A stretch of 7,407 nt of DNA from RQOF01 sp964394475 (GCA_964394475.1 CAYMXZ010000176.1:1-7407); one strand, 5' to 3'; shown: positions 1-6,997, numbered from the stretch's first letter. The notes: generated from the sequence alone by a model not told the origin. Translations and numbers: made by a program.

Positions 1-956
1 TTATTTGCCCCATACGCAACTGCTTCTTTTAGCAAATGAGAGTATGCCACATCACCAAAACTCATGTTGACGATTTTGCAACCATTATCCACGGCATACA
101 CAATCGCTTCTGCAACATCATCCACTTCCAGATACCCCGCTGCGGTGCCTGCTCGAAGATTCATCACCCTTACTCCAGGTGCCACACTGGCAATTCCTTT
201 TCGATTATCGGTTAAAGCATTAATAACTCCTGCCACCGGTGTCCCATGTCCCCCGGGATATTCATCCATCGGATCATTATCTGGAATTAGATAATCTCCA
301 TCATCTGGAAATTGAGGGGCATCCGTGAAGTCCCATCCAATAACGTCATCGATGTACCCATTTCCATCATCATCGATTCCATTAAAATCCTCTCCATCCC
401 TTTGCCCATTCCCGTTTAAATCCTCCGAGGTATTGACCCACAGTTGTGTTTTCAACTCTGGATGAAAGTAATCAATGCCGGTATCAATTACTCCCACCAT
501 AATGGATGATTGTCCCTGTTCCAGGTCCCAGGCCTGAGGCAACTGCAATGGGGCCATGTACCATTGGCGGGGGAAAAGAGAATCATTCGGTTGATAGTGA
601 ATTTTAAATGAATAAATCGGTTCAATCCATTCCAAGCAAGAATTATTCTGCAATTCAGTCAACGCCCGAGAAAGCTGATCGGCAGAATGAGTTTTCACTC
701 GCACGATATTTTTTAAGGGGGAATCCGGTCGATCAGCATGATTTAAAAATACTTTTCCTGAAATGATCAGATCGTATTTGATAAAGAGTTGTTCGACAGA
801 AGAATTTGTGAATTTCGCTTGTGTGACGGGTGAAGATGAAAACAGAACGGGTTCTTTTAATTTGCAGACTAACTCATCTGCTGGTAGCAATTGAAAAAAG
901 AAAAAAATAATGACGAATGAAACAATAAGACTGTGTGGAATCAAAAACTGGAACAT
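1..956 (-). CDS. Secreted subtilisin-like (S8) serine protease, C-terminus cut by window edge
   Basis: Probable exported endopeptidase of the S8 subtilase family. Counting from the chosen ATG at 956, a very hydrophobic leader (about residues 5-23, including IIFFFF) looks like a signal peptide. A propeptide-like segment follows (about 55-120), then the catalytic domain, which opens with the Asp motif VGVIDTGID (D158) and continues to the His motif GGHGTPVAG (H237) and the substrate-cleft strand NMSFGD (about 297-302). Between Asp and His lies an Asp/Asn/Gly-rich stretch (about 179-205, with NGIDDDGNGYIDD), probably calcium-binding. The catalytic Ser motif would lie beyond position 1, so completeness cannot be judged. 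Start choice: GGAG sits 4 nt before the ATG at 956. An ATG at 1007 (17 more residues) is possible; it has no visible Shine-Dalgarno, but the extension supplies the Arg that the short leader lacks. It is the last visible gene of the minus-strand block, about 100 nt after the TPR gene. Confidence 0.9.
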   Translation of the reverse strand, partial: MFQFLIPHSLIVSFVIIFFFFQLLPADELVCKLKEPVLFSSSPVTQAKFTNSSVEQLFIKYDLIISGKVFLNHADRPDSPLKNIVRVKTHSADQLSRALTELQNNSCLEWIEPIYSFKIHYQPNDSLFPRQWYMAPLQLPQAWDLEQGQSSIMVGVIDTGIDYFHPELKTQLWVNTSEDLNGNGQRDGEDFNGIDDDGNGYIDDVIGWDFTDAPQFPDDGDYLIPDNDPMDEYPGGHGTPVAGVINALTDNRKGIASVAPGVRVMNLRAGTAAGYLEVDDVAEAIVYAVDNGCKIVNMSFGDVAYSHLLKEAVAYGAN

Positions 957-1057
957 CTGGCTCCGACCAATGCCCGGAGTTATATGATTTGGCAAGGGAT
1001 TCGACATGAAGGTATAGTAGAAAAGGAATGTGATTTATCGTTACTTACTTCTGGTAT

Positions 1058-2383
1058 TTATGCTCCCAGATTTCTTTTGCTCATAATCTTTTGTAAATCT
1101 TCTATCTTCCGTTTAAACCTGGAATTCTGGGGATCTTTCTGTAATAATTGGTTAAACACTTCAATCGCCTCTTCGAACCTCCCCTGAGCAATATAAATCT
1201 CTCCTAAAGTAGGAGATAAAATGGGAGGTTTGCTGACTTTGGTGGTTTCTCTTTTTCCAGGAGCCTTTTTCTCTGGAGGAATAGATACATCGATTTTATC
1301 CACTTCCACTATTTTTTTTGTGGAAGGTGGTTTTTCTGCAGGTTTTTCCGGAAAAATAAAATCCTCCTCTTTAATAAATTCTTCTTCTTTTTCTATTGTT
1401 TTCTCAGTGCGGTCTTCTTTGGTGACTAATTTTTCTGTGGCTGCTTGATCTTTGTCCTTAATGACATCGGAAATAAACGATTTAAAATCGAGTAATTCTT
1501 CTGAGACTTTTTCTTCCGGAATTTCTGAGGTGGTAGAAGGTTCTGGAATTGACACCTCTGGAATTTTGGATGGTTTTTGGGGCGATACATCTACCTTCTT
1601 TTCCGGAGCAGGTACTTCAGCAGTTGATTCCGGAGGGGATTTTTTCTCCTCATAAGTGGAAAAGAAAGATTCAATTTCTGAAGTAAATTCCTGCGCGCTG
1701 ATGATGTTAGACTGATCCGTGGTTTCAACAGGTGATGGCATTTCAGTTGGCATTTCCGAAACGGTCTGATCCGGAGGAACGTTCGGAATAGTATCTTCAT
1801 CTTTATCCTGGAATACTTCACTGAGGGCTTTCTCAAAGTCATATTCTTCTTGATCTTTGGATAAAGATTCTCCTAAAATTTCACTCAATTTTTCTTCGCC
1901 TAAATCCTCGGTAACTGGTTTCTCTTCCTCCAGCTTCATCTGTTCAATTTCGAGGACTTCAGTTTTCCATTCAAACTCGGGTGTTTCCACGGCCGGGAGG
2001 TAATTGAGGCTGGCATCGGTCTTGAAAAGGTCAATCAGATAGGCCTGAATATTGCTTTCTTTCGCATCGGCCTGCAGGTTCAATATTTCGTTTATCGCCG
2101 ATAAAGTTTCCCAGGCTTTAGGATTATTGGGGTCATAGGCTAAGGATTTCTCTAAATGCTTTTTGGCATCCGTATAATTTTTAACATGATAATGAGCAAT
2201 TCCTAAAACAAAGTGACCAAAGGCATATTGGGAGTGTTTTTCCAGGTTTTTCTGACAGATTTCAATGGCTTGCTGATAATCTCCCTCATCTATTAAATTA
2301 GCAGCCAGATGAGCAAAAACCAGAGAGTCCGGATTTTTTTGGAGAAGACGCTTGAGTAATTCTGTCGATAAAGATGATACCAT
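1058..2383 (-). CDS. TPR protein with long acidic disordered linker
   Basis: A 441-residue protein with no signal peptide or membrane segment, so probably cytoplasmic. Residues 5-105 form about three tetratricopeptide repeats (for example ANLIDEGDYQQAIEICQKNL and AKKHLEKSLAYDPNNPKAWE). Residues about 130-385 are low complexity, rich in Glu, Lys, Pro, Ser and Thr, and probably disordered. Residues 391-432 form another TPR-like unit (LGEIYIAQGRFEEAIEVF, then QKDPQNSRFKRKIEDL). TPRs normally mediate protein-protein contacts; no catalytic motif is visible and the partner is unknown. Short amphipathic segments recur in the linker (182-197 and 299-314, both DF...S(E/D)V(F/I)xDKD). The start has a good Shine-Dalgarno (AGAGG, spacer about 6). 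It lies 32 nt downstream of lptE on the same strand with no terminator between, so it is probably co-transcribed. The frame is certain; the function is not. Confidence 0.9.
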   Translation of the reverse strand: MVSSLSTELLKRLLQKNPDSLVFAHLAANLIDEGDYQQAIEICQKNLEKHSQYAFGHFVLGIAHYHVKNYTDAKKHLEKSLAYDPNNPKAWETLSAINEILNLQADAKESNIQAYLIDLFKTDASLNYLPAVETPEFEWKTEVLEIEQMKLEEEKPVTEDLGEEKLSEILGESLSKDQEEYDFEKALSEVFQDKDEDTIPNVPPDQTVSEMPTEMPSPVETTDQSNIISAQEFTSEIESFFSTYEEKKSPPESTAEVPAPEKKVDVSPQKPSKIPEVSIPEPSTTSEIPEEKVSEELLDFKSFISDVIKDKDQAATEKLVTKEDRTEKTIEKEEEFIKEEDFIFPEKPAEKPPSTKKIVEVDKIDVSIPPEKKAPGKRETTKVSKPPILSPTLGEIYIAQGRFEEAIEVFNQLLQKDPQNSRFKRKIEDLQKIMSKRNLGA

Positions 2384-2415
2384 TTTTTCCCTCTATATTA
2401 TAAAATAATGCTTTA

Positions 2416-2907
2416 TTACCAGGCACTGACTGTTTTTGAGAGAATATCTTCTACAATCTGCTCGATGGCCAGTGAATTCGCTTGATCGATTTCATCGCGG
2501 AGATCACTTCCTGATATGACTCCATAACGGGATATCGTTTCGGACCATAATGGCTTCTGGGTATGAGTATTCACACATTCACTCTTCACGGTGAGAACCA
2601 TTTGGTACTGTTGAACCTGCTCGGTCGGTGTTATACTGACCGGACGGCGTTGGATGGAGAGAAGTGTACCCTGCAAAATCAAATCAGCAGCTGTCTTATC
2701 AGTGATCACTTTTAGAGAGTTGTCGGACACAAAAGCCTTTGTTACTTTTTCCATAAACTCTTCACGCACACCCGGATATTTGGTATTATCTGAGAAATCT
2801 TCAATGTAAATAGTTTTTAAATATGAAGGTAATGCTCCCCGAAACGAATATTTCGCACAGCTAATGAAAAAAATACAAATGAACAAAGCGTAAAATAATT
2901 TATTCAA
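2416..2907 (-). CDS. lptE: LptE-family LPS-assembly lipoprotein
   Basis: A 163-residue predicted outer-membrane lipoprotein. LptE plugs the LptD barrel and helps insert lipopolysaccharide into the outer leaflet. The N-terminus (MNKLFYALFICIFFISC) is a short lipoprotein signal peptide with Lys3, a hydrophobic core and lipobox FIS-C, giving lipidated Cys17; Phe at -3 is slightly unusual. The mature part begins AKYSFRGALPSYLKTIYIE and ends IVEDILSKTVSAW, matching the pattern I recall for Bacteroidetes LptE (start CxxYSFxG, end VEDIxNKxxxxW). Length is usual for the family. The start codon is TTG, overlapping the end of the upstream sigma-54 activator gene by 8 nt. An in-frame TAA lies five codons upstream, and any later start would destroy the signal peptide. 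A weak AGAG sits 7 nt before the TTG, so translation is probably coupled to the upstream gene. No database comparison was possible. Confidence 0.85.
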   Translation of the reverse strand: MNKLFYALFICIFFISCAKYSFRGALPSYLKTIYIEDFSDNTKYPGVREEFMEKVTKAFVSDNSLKVITDKTAADLILQGTLLSIQRRPVSITPTEQVQQYQMVLTVKSECVNTHTQKPLWSETISRYGVISGSDLRDEIDQANSLAIEQIVEDILSKTVSAW

Positions 2908-4039
2908 GGTGATACTCTTTTAACTTACGATATAGCGTTCGCTCACTAATTTTCAACGCTCGCGACGCTTTTCTTTTATTTCCATTATATTTTGCCAGCG
3001 CCTTTTTTATCATCTGTTTTTCCATCTCTTCGATGGGCGTTATTTCATCCTCATAAGAAACATCTTCGACCTCTCCTGAAATAACTTGATGATTTATATG
3101 GCGATTGATATTCATCAGCACTTCTTTCATATCCCTGATTTCAACTCCCAGCGAAAGCAGCGCTTTGTAAATTAACTCTCGTTCTGCCTGTTCCACAGTA
3201 GTATGTACCGGCACCGGTAAGGTCGAAGCGGTCTCAGGAATTTCCTGATAGTCTTTTAGATGTTCTCGCACCAGGTCAGTATCGACTACTTTTCCACCGG
3301 ATAACACTATCATTGATTCTACAAAATTTTTCAATTCCCGCACATTACCCGACCACGAATAATTTATAATCAATTGCATGGCTTCGGGAGTAAATCCCTG
3401 AAAAGGAACGGGATTATCACGCAGAGCTTCTTTGACAAAATAGTCAACTAATAAGGGGATATCTTCGCGGCGCTCTCGGAGGGGAGGAATGTGGATGGTG
3501 ATGGCTTTTAACCGATAGTATAAATCCTTACGAAATTGCCGGTTTTGCACCATCTTGCCCAAATCGCGGTTAGTGGCAGCAATTACCCGAACGTCGACCT
3601 TCCGCAAATCACCGCTGCCCACTCGCATGAATTCTCCGCTTTCCAGCACTCGTAATAATTTCACCTGAGTCTGTAAGGGCGTTTCCCCTATTTCATCTAA
3701 AAAAATGGTTCCTCCATCCGCCAATTCAAAATAACCCTTTTTCGTAGCAATGGCGCCAGTGAATGCCCCTTTTTCATGTCCAAATAATTCACTTTCCAGT
3801 AATCCCTCTGGAATGGCCCCACAGTTTACGGAAATCATTGGTTTATTTTTTCGAGGACTCAACTGATGAACTGCCTTAGCCACCACTTCTTTTCCGACTC
3901 CGCTTTCACCCGTCAGCAATACCGATATATTGGTCGGTGCCACCGACATAACTAATTCGATTACCTCACGAATTTTTTCCGAATTACCAACAATGTTTAG
4001 CTGTTCTTGTATCTTCTTATATTTATTTAATACTGACAT
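2900..4039 (-). CDS. Sigma-54-dependent enhancer-binding protein without receiver domain
   Basis: Cytoplasmic AAA+ transcription activator for sigma-54 RNA polymerase, 379 residues from the ATG at 4039. There is only about 20 residues before the AAA+ domain, so no receiver, PAS or GAF sensor. Visible motifs: Walker A GESGVGKE (44-51), sigma-54-contact loop GAFTGA (91-96), Walker B GTIFLDEIG (D115, E116), sensor I ATN (155-157), arginine-finger segment FRKDLYYRL (R170, R176), sensor II GNVREL (231-236). A linker of about 85 residues (265-350) with a helical segment around EQAERELIYKALLSL separates it from a Fis-type helix-turn-helix (NKRKASRALKISERTLYRKL). GTG at 4045 is an alternative start, but that GTG is part of GAGGTG, the Shine-Dalgarno serving the ATG at 4039, so ATG was chosen. 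It heads the block with lptE and probably acts without phosphorylation. Its targets are not visible here; no sigma-54 promoter was found in front of its own gene. Confidence 0.92.
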   Translation of the reverse strand: MSVLNKYKKIQEQLNIVGNSEKIREVIELVMSVAPTNISVLLTGESGVGKEVVAKAVHQLSPRKNKPMISVNCGAIPEGLLESELFGHEKGAFTGAIATKKGYFELADGGTIFLDEIGETPLQTQVKLLRVLESGEFMRVGSGDLRKVDVRVIAATNRDLGKMVQNRQFRKDLYYRLKAITIHIPPLRERREDIPLLVDYFVKEALRDNPVPFQGFTPEAMQLIINYSWSGNVRELKNFVESMIVLSGGKVVDTDLVREHLKDYQEIPETASTLPVPVHTTVEQAERELIYKALLSLGVEIRDMKEVLMNINRHINHQVISGEVEDVSYEDEITPIEEMEKQMIKKALAKYNGNKRKASRALKISERTLYRKLKEYHLE

Positions 4040-4058
4040 CTCCACCTCGAATTCGTGG
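4040..4058 (-). promoter_or_regulatory. Ribosome binding site deciding the start of the sigma-54 activator
   Basis: Reading the minus strand, GAGGTGGAG directly precedes the ATG at 4039. GAGG with a 5-nt spacer is the best Shine-Dalgarno in the leader and makes the in-frame GTG at 4045 unlikely as a start. CCAC at 4058-4055 can pair with GTGG at 4045-4042 across a 9-nt loop, so this site could be partly hidden in a small hairpin. The hairpin is only 4 bp and is speculative. Confidence 0.5.
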
Positions 4059-4062
4059 TAGA

Positions 4063-4091
4063 AAAATAAAGGGATATTTCAATAAAATCAA
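4063..4091 (-). promoter_or_regulatory. Weak candidate housekeeping promoter for the lptE block
   Basis: On the minus strand, TTGATT (4091-4086) and TATTTT (4068-4063) are separated by exactly 17 nt, a permissible sigma-70-type spacing. Each hexamer matches only 4 of 6 consensus bases in very AT-rich DNA. The host's promoter consensus is unknown and other AT-rich candidates exist, so this is a guess. Transcription would start only about 15-20 nt before the ATG at 4039. Confidence 0.2.
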
Positions 4092-4202
4092 GTAGTTATT
4101 ACGATCTTTCTTTATTTCTTTTTCTTTTTATCCAGAACAATTTATAAAATTTTTTTCGCTGTGGATAGTTTAACATTTTAAAAATTTTTCATGAAAGGTG
4201 TA

Positions 4203-4226
4203 GAAAATTTTCATATTCCACTGGAA
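4203..4226. repeat. Two adjacent small palindromes, candidate operator
   Basis: GAAAATTTTC (4203-4212) is a perfect 10-bp palindrome. Three bases later TTCCACTGGAA (4216-4226) is a perfect 5-1-5 inverted repeat. TTTTC (4208-4212) and GAAAA (4224-4228) form an additional, wider inverted pair around the second. Lying between two divergent regulator genes, they could be a protein-binding site. Palindromes this short also arise by chance in AT-rich DNA. Confidence 0.3.
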
Positions 4227-4377
4227 AAAACCACCAAAACTTAGATAAAAGTCATCAGTATTTTCATTAAAGTAATATCTGTACTCAACCGATATCTAAT
4301 AAGTAGAAGAGAGTGGATCTGGTAGCGAAGGAAAAAGAGAGTGAAATAAAGGCGATCACTTTTAGGGATATTTATTT

Positions 4378-5409
4378 ATGAAAGATGCGGCTTTTATTAT
4401 AGTCAATGAATCAATGCAGGTGGAAGCCTACCATCCGCAGATCTTTAATTTATTTTCCATTCCCGAAAGTGATCATCCGATTCAGGACGTTCAGCGACTA
4501 CTTGAAAACCATCCAGATTGGTGGGGAAAGATTAAACAATTAATGACCACCAGGAATGGAAAAACAAGTGATACTTTCATTTTGAATTCACATTCATCCG
4601 ATAAGTGTCCAATAGAGGTAACGGTATTCAGGTCTTTTTCTGGCATAAAAAACCATAAAATAGTACTCTATTTTTCTAAAAATCATCAGCAGCTGGAATA
4701 TCAAGTTCCTCTCTGGCGCAGTTTAAAGTATAACGCTCTTAGCAAATTGGCTCCGAGTATTGCTCACGAAATCAGAAACCCGCTCAGTTCACTTGCCATT
4801 CATACTGAAATCCTTGACAATACGCTTCCAATGCTTACTTTACCCGGTGAACAGTACCAGCGAATGAAAAAATCTATCATGGTGCTGCACTCGGAACTTG
4901 AAAGAGTCATGAAAATTCTTGACCGCTTTTTCAGGCTGGCCAGATCGGGAGTAAAAGAATCATCGTATGAAGATCTAAACTCCATTCTGCTGGAGGCCTT
5001 CGAACTTGTTAAACCCCAATGCTATGAACAGGGAATTAAAATCGAACTCCATCTGGAAAAAAATATTCCTTTTGTATACCTCAATCGCGACGAACTTCTG
5101 CAGGTGCTTTTAAATATTTTGATCAATGCTATGGAATCGTTATCGGAAGGAGGAGCGATTACCATGCGATCTAAAAAAAGTGATAAAAGCAGCTATATTT
5201 TTATACAGGATAATGGTCATGGTATCTCTTCAGACGATTTGAAAAAAATATTTTCAGAGAATTTCAGCCATAAAAATTCAGGAAGTGGTATGAGTTTAAT
5301 TTTAGCGAAGCAACTGATTGAAAATCTTGGGGGGAAAATCGCTGTGGAGTCTGATCAACGATTGGGCACCATATTTAGCATCGAACTTCCACACATGAGT
5401 CAATTTTAA
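4378..5409 (+). CDS. Soluble PAS-domain sensor histidine kinase (NtrB-like)
   Basis: A 343-residue two-component kinase that should autophosphorylate on His and pass phosphate to a response regulator, most likely the one encoded just downstream. No membrane segment is visible, so it probably senses a cytoplasmic signal or partner. Residues about 1-105 resemble a PAS sensor fold (FIIVNESMQVEAYHPQIFNL at the front). The dimerisation/phosphoacceptor helix has the H-box LAPSIAHEIRNPLSSL (H130). The ATPase domain has the N-box NILINAMESL (N246, N250), G1 box DNGHGIS (278-284), an F-box-like IFSENFSHK, and G2 box SGSGMSLILAKQLIENLGG. In G2, Ser replaces the usual third Gly (GxGLGL becomes GSGMSL). 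The start is firm: an in-frame TAG lies five codons upstream and AGGGA sits 9 nt before the ATG. The gene ends 12 nt before the regulator gene. Confidence 0.92.
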   Translation: MKDAAFIIVNESMQVEAYHPQIFNLFSIPESDHPIQDVQRLLENHPDWWGKIKQLMTTRNGKTSDTFILNSHSSDKCPIEVTVFRSFSGIKNHKIVLYFSKNHQQLEYQVPLWRSLKYNALSKLAPSIAHEIRNPLSSLAIHTEILDNTLPMLTLPGEQYQRMKKSIMVLHSELERVMKILDRFFRLARSGVKESSYEDLNSILLEAFELVKPQCYEQGIKIELHLEKNIPFVYLNRDELLQVLLNILINAMESLSEGGAITMRSKKSDKSSYIFIQDNGHGISSDDLKKIFSENFSHKNSGSGMSLILAKQLIENLGGKIAVESDQRLGTIFSIELPHMSQF

Positions 5410-5412
5410 GGA
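5408..5412 (+). promoter_or_regulatory. Ribosome binding site overlapping the kinase stop codon
   Basis: AAGGA overlaps the TAA stop of the kinase gene (5407-5409) and lies 9 nt before the ATG at 5422. This arrangement suggests translational coupling of kinase and regulator and supports the 5422 start. Confidence 0.6.
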
Positions 5413-5421
5413 CAGATATTT

Positions 5422-6783
5422 ATGGAAAAAAATCGTATTTTAATTGTTGATGACGATGAAAATTTAAGAGATGGTTTGATAAACCTCTTGAATCTGCAGG
5501 GATATGAAGCCAGTGGAGCATCGAATGGAGAAATCGCTTTACAGATGCTTGAAAGCCAGGTTTTTGATCTAATCATTACCGATTATAAGATGCAGGATAT
5601 GGATGGGATGCGTTTACTTAAAACCATCAATCACCAGTATCCCTCCATAAAGGTGATCATGATCACGGGTTTTGGTTCTATAGAGCATGCCGTAGAAGCG
5701 ATGCAAGCCGGGGCGTTGAATTATATCTCCAAACCGGTGGTTCCTCAGAAATTATTAAAAATTGTGGAGGATTCTTTATCTGCAACGTCCTCGGAGATTT
5801 TGCACCGTGACAATAATAACAAAGTCCTGGAAAAAATGCGGCATTTCCATGAGATGGTTGGTCTCAGTAAACCAATCCAGGAAGTGTATCGCAAAATTCA
5901 GGAGGTGGCTCCCACTGATATTCCGGTTTTGGTGCTGGGAGAAAGCGGAACTGGCAAAGAATTGGTTGCCCGTGCCATCCATGATTTGTCTCCCCGCCGT
6001 GAAGGACCATTTGTAGCCGTAAATACTGGAGGCATTCCAAAAGATTTAATTGCCAGCGAACTCTTTGGGCATCTTAAAGGAGCCTTTACCGGTGCGATTT
6101 CGGATAAGAAGGGAAAATTTGAAGAAGCTCATGAAGGAACTTTATTTTTGGATGAAATCAGTACCATGAGTATTCCCGTTCAAATTTCATTGCTGCGAGT
6201 CCTGGAAACCAGCATTATTGAACGGGTCGGTAGCACGAAACCAATAAAAGTAAATGTACGCATTATATGCGCCAGCAATGAGGATCTGCAAGAACTCATC
6301 CGGCAACAAAAATTCAGGGAGGATCTGTATTATCGGTTAAACGTTTTTAATATTGTTTTGCCTCCTCTGCGGAAACGGAAACAGGATATTCCTTATCTGG
6401 TGAAATACTTTCGTTCTTTGTTTAATCTGGAATTGAATAAGAACATAAAAGATGTCAATCCAGCTGCATTACAAATCCTTAAACAATACAGCTGGCCAGG
6501 AAATATTCGTGAATTACGCAATGTTTTATTAAGGGCGGTTCTTTCCGCCGAAGATACCCTGGATGTTCATCATTTGCCGACAGAATTAACTCAAAGCAAA
6601 TTAGGTTCTGAAACGATCACTTTTCGCTCCGGTACCCCTCTTTCTGAAGTGGAAAAGATTATGATTTTACAAACGTTGCAAGCTGTAAAAGGTAATAAAT
6701 TAAAAGCGGCTGAAATTTTAGGGATTACTCGTCGATCACTCTATAATAAGCTGGAAACCTACCAGATCGAACCAAAAGATTGA
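5422..6783 (+). CDS. NtrC-type sigma-54-dependent response regulator
   Basis: A 453-residue, full-length NtrC-family regulator: receiver (about 4-120), linker, AAA+ (about 144-375), Fis-type helix-turn-helix (about 424-446). The receiver has the acidic cluster DDDE (10-13), phosphoacceptor D54 (ITDYKM), T82 (MITGFG) and K104 (SKP). The AAA+ domain has Walker A GESGTGKE (173-180), GAFTGA (220-225), Walker B LFLDEIS (D244, E245), arginine-finger segment FREDLYYRL (R299, R305) and GNIREL (360-365). Sensor I reads CASN rather than the common AATN, and the usual VNCGAIP reads VNTGGIP; both are mild divergences with catalytic residues intact. It should bind an upstream site, oligomerise on phosphorylation by the adjacent kinase and drive open-complex formation by sigma-54 polymerase. 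A strong sigma-54 promoter match lies about 215 bp behind its stop codon, making the next gene an obvious candidate target. No terminator is evident after the gene. Confidence 0.95.
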   Translation: MEKNRILIVDDDENLRDGLINLLNLQGYEASGASNGEIALQMLESQVFDLIITDYKMQDMDGMRLLKTINHQYPSIKVIMITGFGSIEHAVEAMQAGALNYISKPVVPQKLLKIVEDSLSATSSEILHRDNNNKVLEKMRHFHEMVGLSKPIQEVYRKIQEVAPTDIPVLVLGESGTGKELVARAIHDLSPRREGPFVAVNTGGIPKDLIASELFGHLKGAFTGAISDKKGKFEEAHEGTLFLDEISTMSIPVQISLLRVLETSIIERVGSTKPIKVNVRIICASNEDLQELIRQQKFREDLYYRLNVFNIVLPPLRKRKQDIPYLVKYFRSLFNLELNKNIKDVNPAALQILKQYSWPGNIRELRNVLLRAVLSAEDTLDVHHLPTELTQSKLGSETITFRSGTPLSEVEKIMILQTLQAVKGNKLKAAEILGITRRSLYNKLETYQIEPKD

Positions 6784-6910
6784 ATTCCACCAGAAACCTA
6801 AAATGCAGAATGGTGAGTGCTCATCCTTCCCGCGCTGGAGTTTAATAAAACCGCTCTGTATTGTTCATCAACTTAGATTATTCTCCTTCTTAGATTTATA
6901 AAAATAACTG

Positions 6911-6931
6911 TAAAAGAACTACACACTTTTA
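6911..6931. promoter_or_regulatory. Candidate upstream activator site (inverted repeat)
   Basis: TAAAAG-N9-CTTTTA is a perfect 6-bp inverted repeat spanning 21 bp. Its centre (6921) is about 103 bp before the transcription start predicted from the sigma-54 promoter, a typical distance for an NtrC-type activator site. The arms are AT-rich and there is only one copy, so a specific role is not proven. It is not followed by a T-run, which argues against a terminator. Confidence 0.35.
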
Positions 6932-6997
6932 AAGGACGATGAAGCATATCCTGTAAGTTTTTATAGAAAAATGGCATGTTATCCTATTCACCAATCG

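Larger units (their letters stand above)
4046..4377. other. AT-rich divergent intergenic region
   Basis: About 330 bp between the divergent sigma-54 activator and histidine kinase genes. It must hold the promoters of both transcription units unless the minus-strand block is also read from elsewhere. It contains a pyrimidine-rich stretch (about 4105-4133), A/T tracts likely to bend DNA (about 4141-4190), two small palindromes (4203-4226), and a near direct repeat of AAAATTTT(T)CAT with the CAT triplets 22 bp apart. No GG-N10-GC sigma-54 signature was found on either strand. The only small frame with an ATG that I noted (4191-4244) lacks a ribosome binding site. No clear plus-strand promoter was recognised. 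Confidence 0.75.

Noticed and set aside
64..294. Plus-strand open frame of 76 codons
   Set aside because: It lies opposite the catalytic domain of the subtilase, whose Asp and His motifs are intact in the minus frame.
1221..1655. Two plus-strand open frames rich in Ser, Gly and Phe opposite the TPR gene linker
   Set aside because: They are antisense to a low-complexity Glu/Pro/Ser/Lys-rich coding stretch, whose complement is naturally stop-poor. They lack ribosome binding sites and recognisable motifs.
4191..4244. 17-codon open frame in the divergent region, possible leader peptide
   Set aside because: No Shine-Dalgarno before its ATG, no attenuator-like hairpin after it, and it ends well before the kinase gene.
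4315..4327. GG...GC pair before the kinase gene as a sigma-54 promoter
   Set aside because: Spacing between GG and GC is 8 nt instead of the required 10, and the flanks do not match.
4353..4364. GATCACTTTTAG shared with lptE (near 2703) and, in part, with the regulator gene (near 6614)
   Set aside because: Two of the copies are inside coding sequence, and one 12-base coincidence is expected by chance in a window of this size.
6814..6823. TGAGTGCTCA hairpin as a terminator of the NtrC-type gene
   Set aside because: The stem is only 4 bp and no T-run follows.
6872..6896. CTTAGATT direct repeats, with AACTTAGAT also at 4238-4246, as a shared operator
   Set aside because: Short AT-rich words; one such match between the two intergenic regions is about what chance gives. 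Noted only as weak.
6972..6987. TGGCATG as a second sigma-54 -24 element
   Set aside because: No GC at the -12 position with correct spacing; only the upstream half matches.
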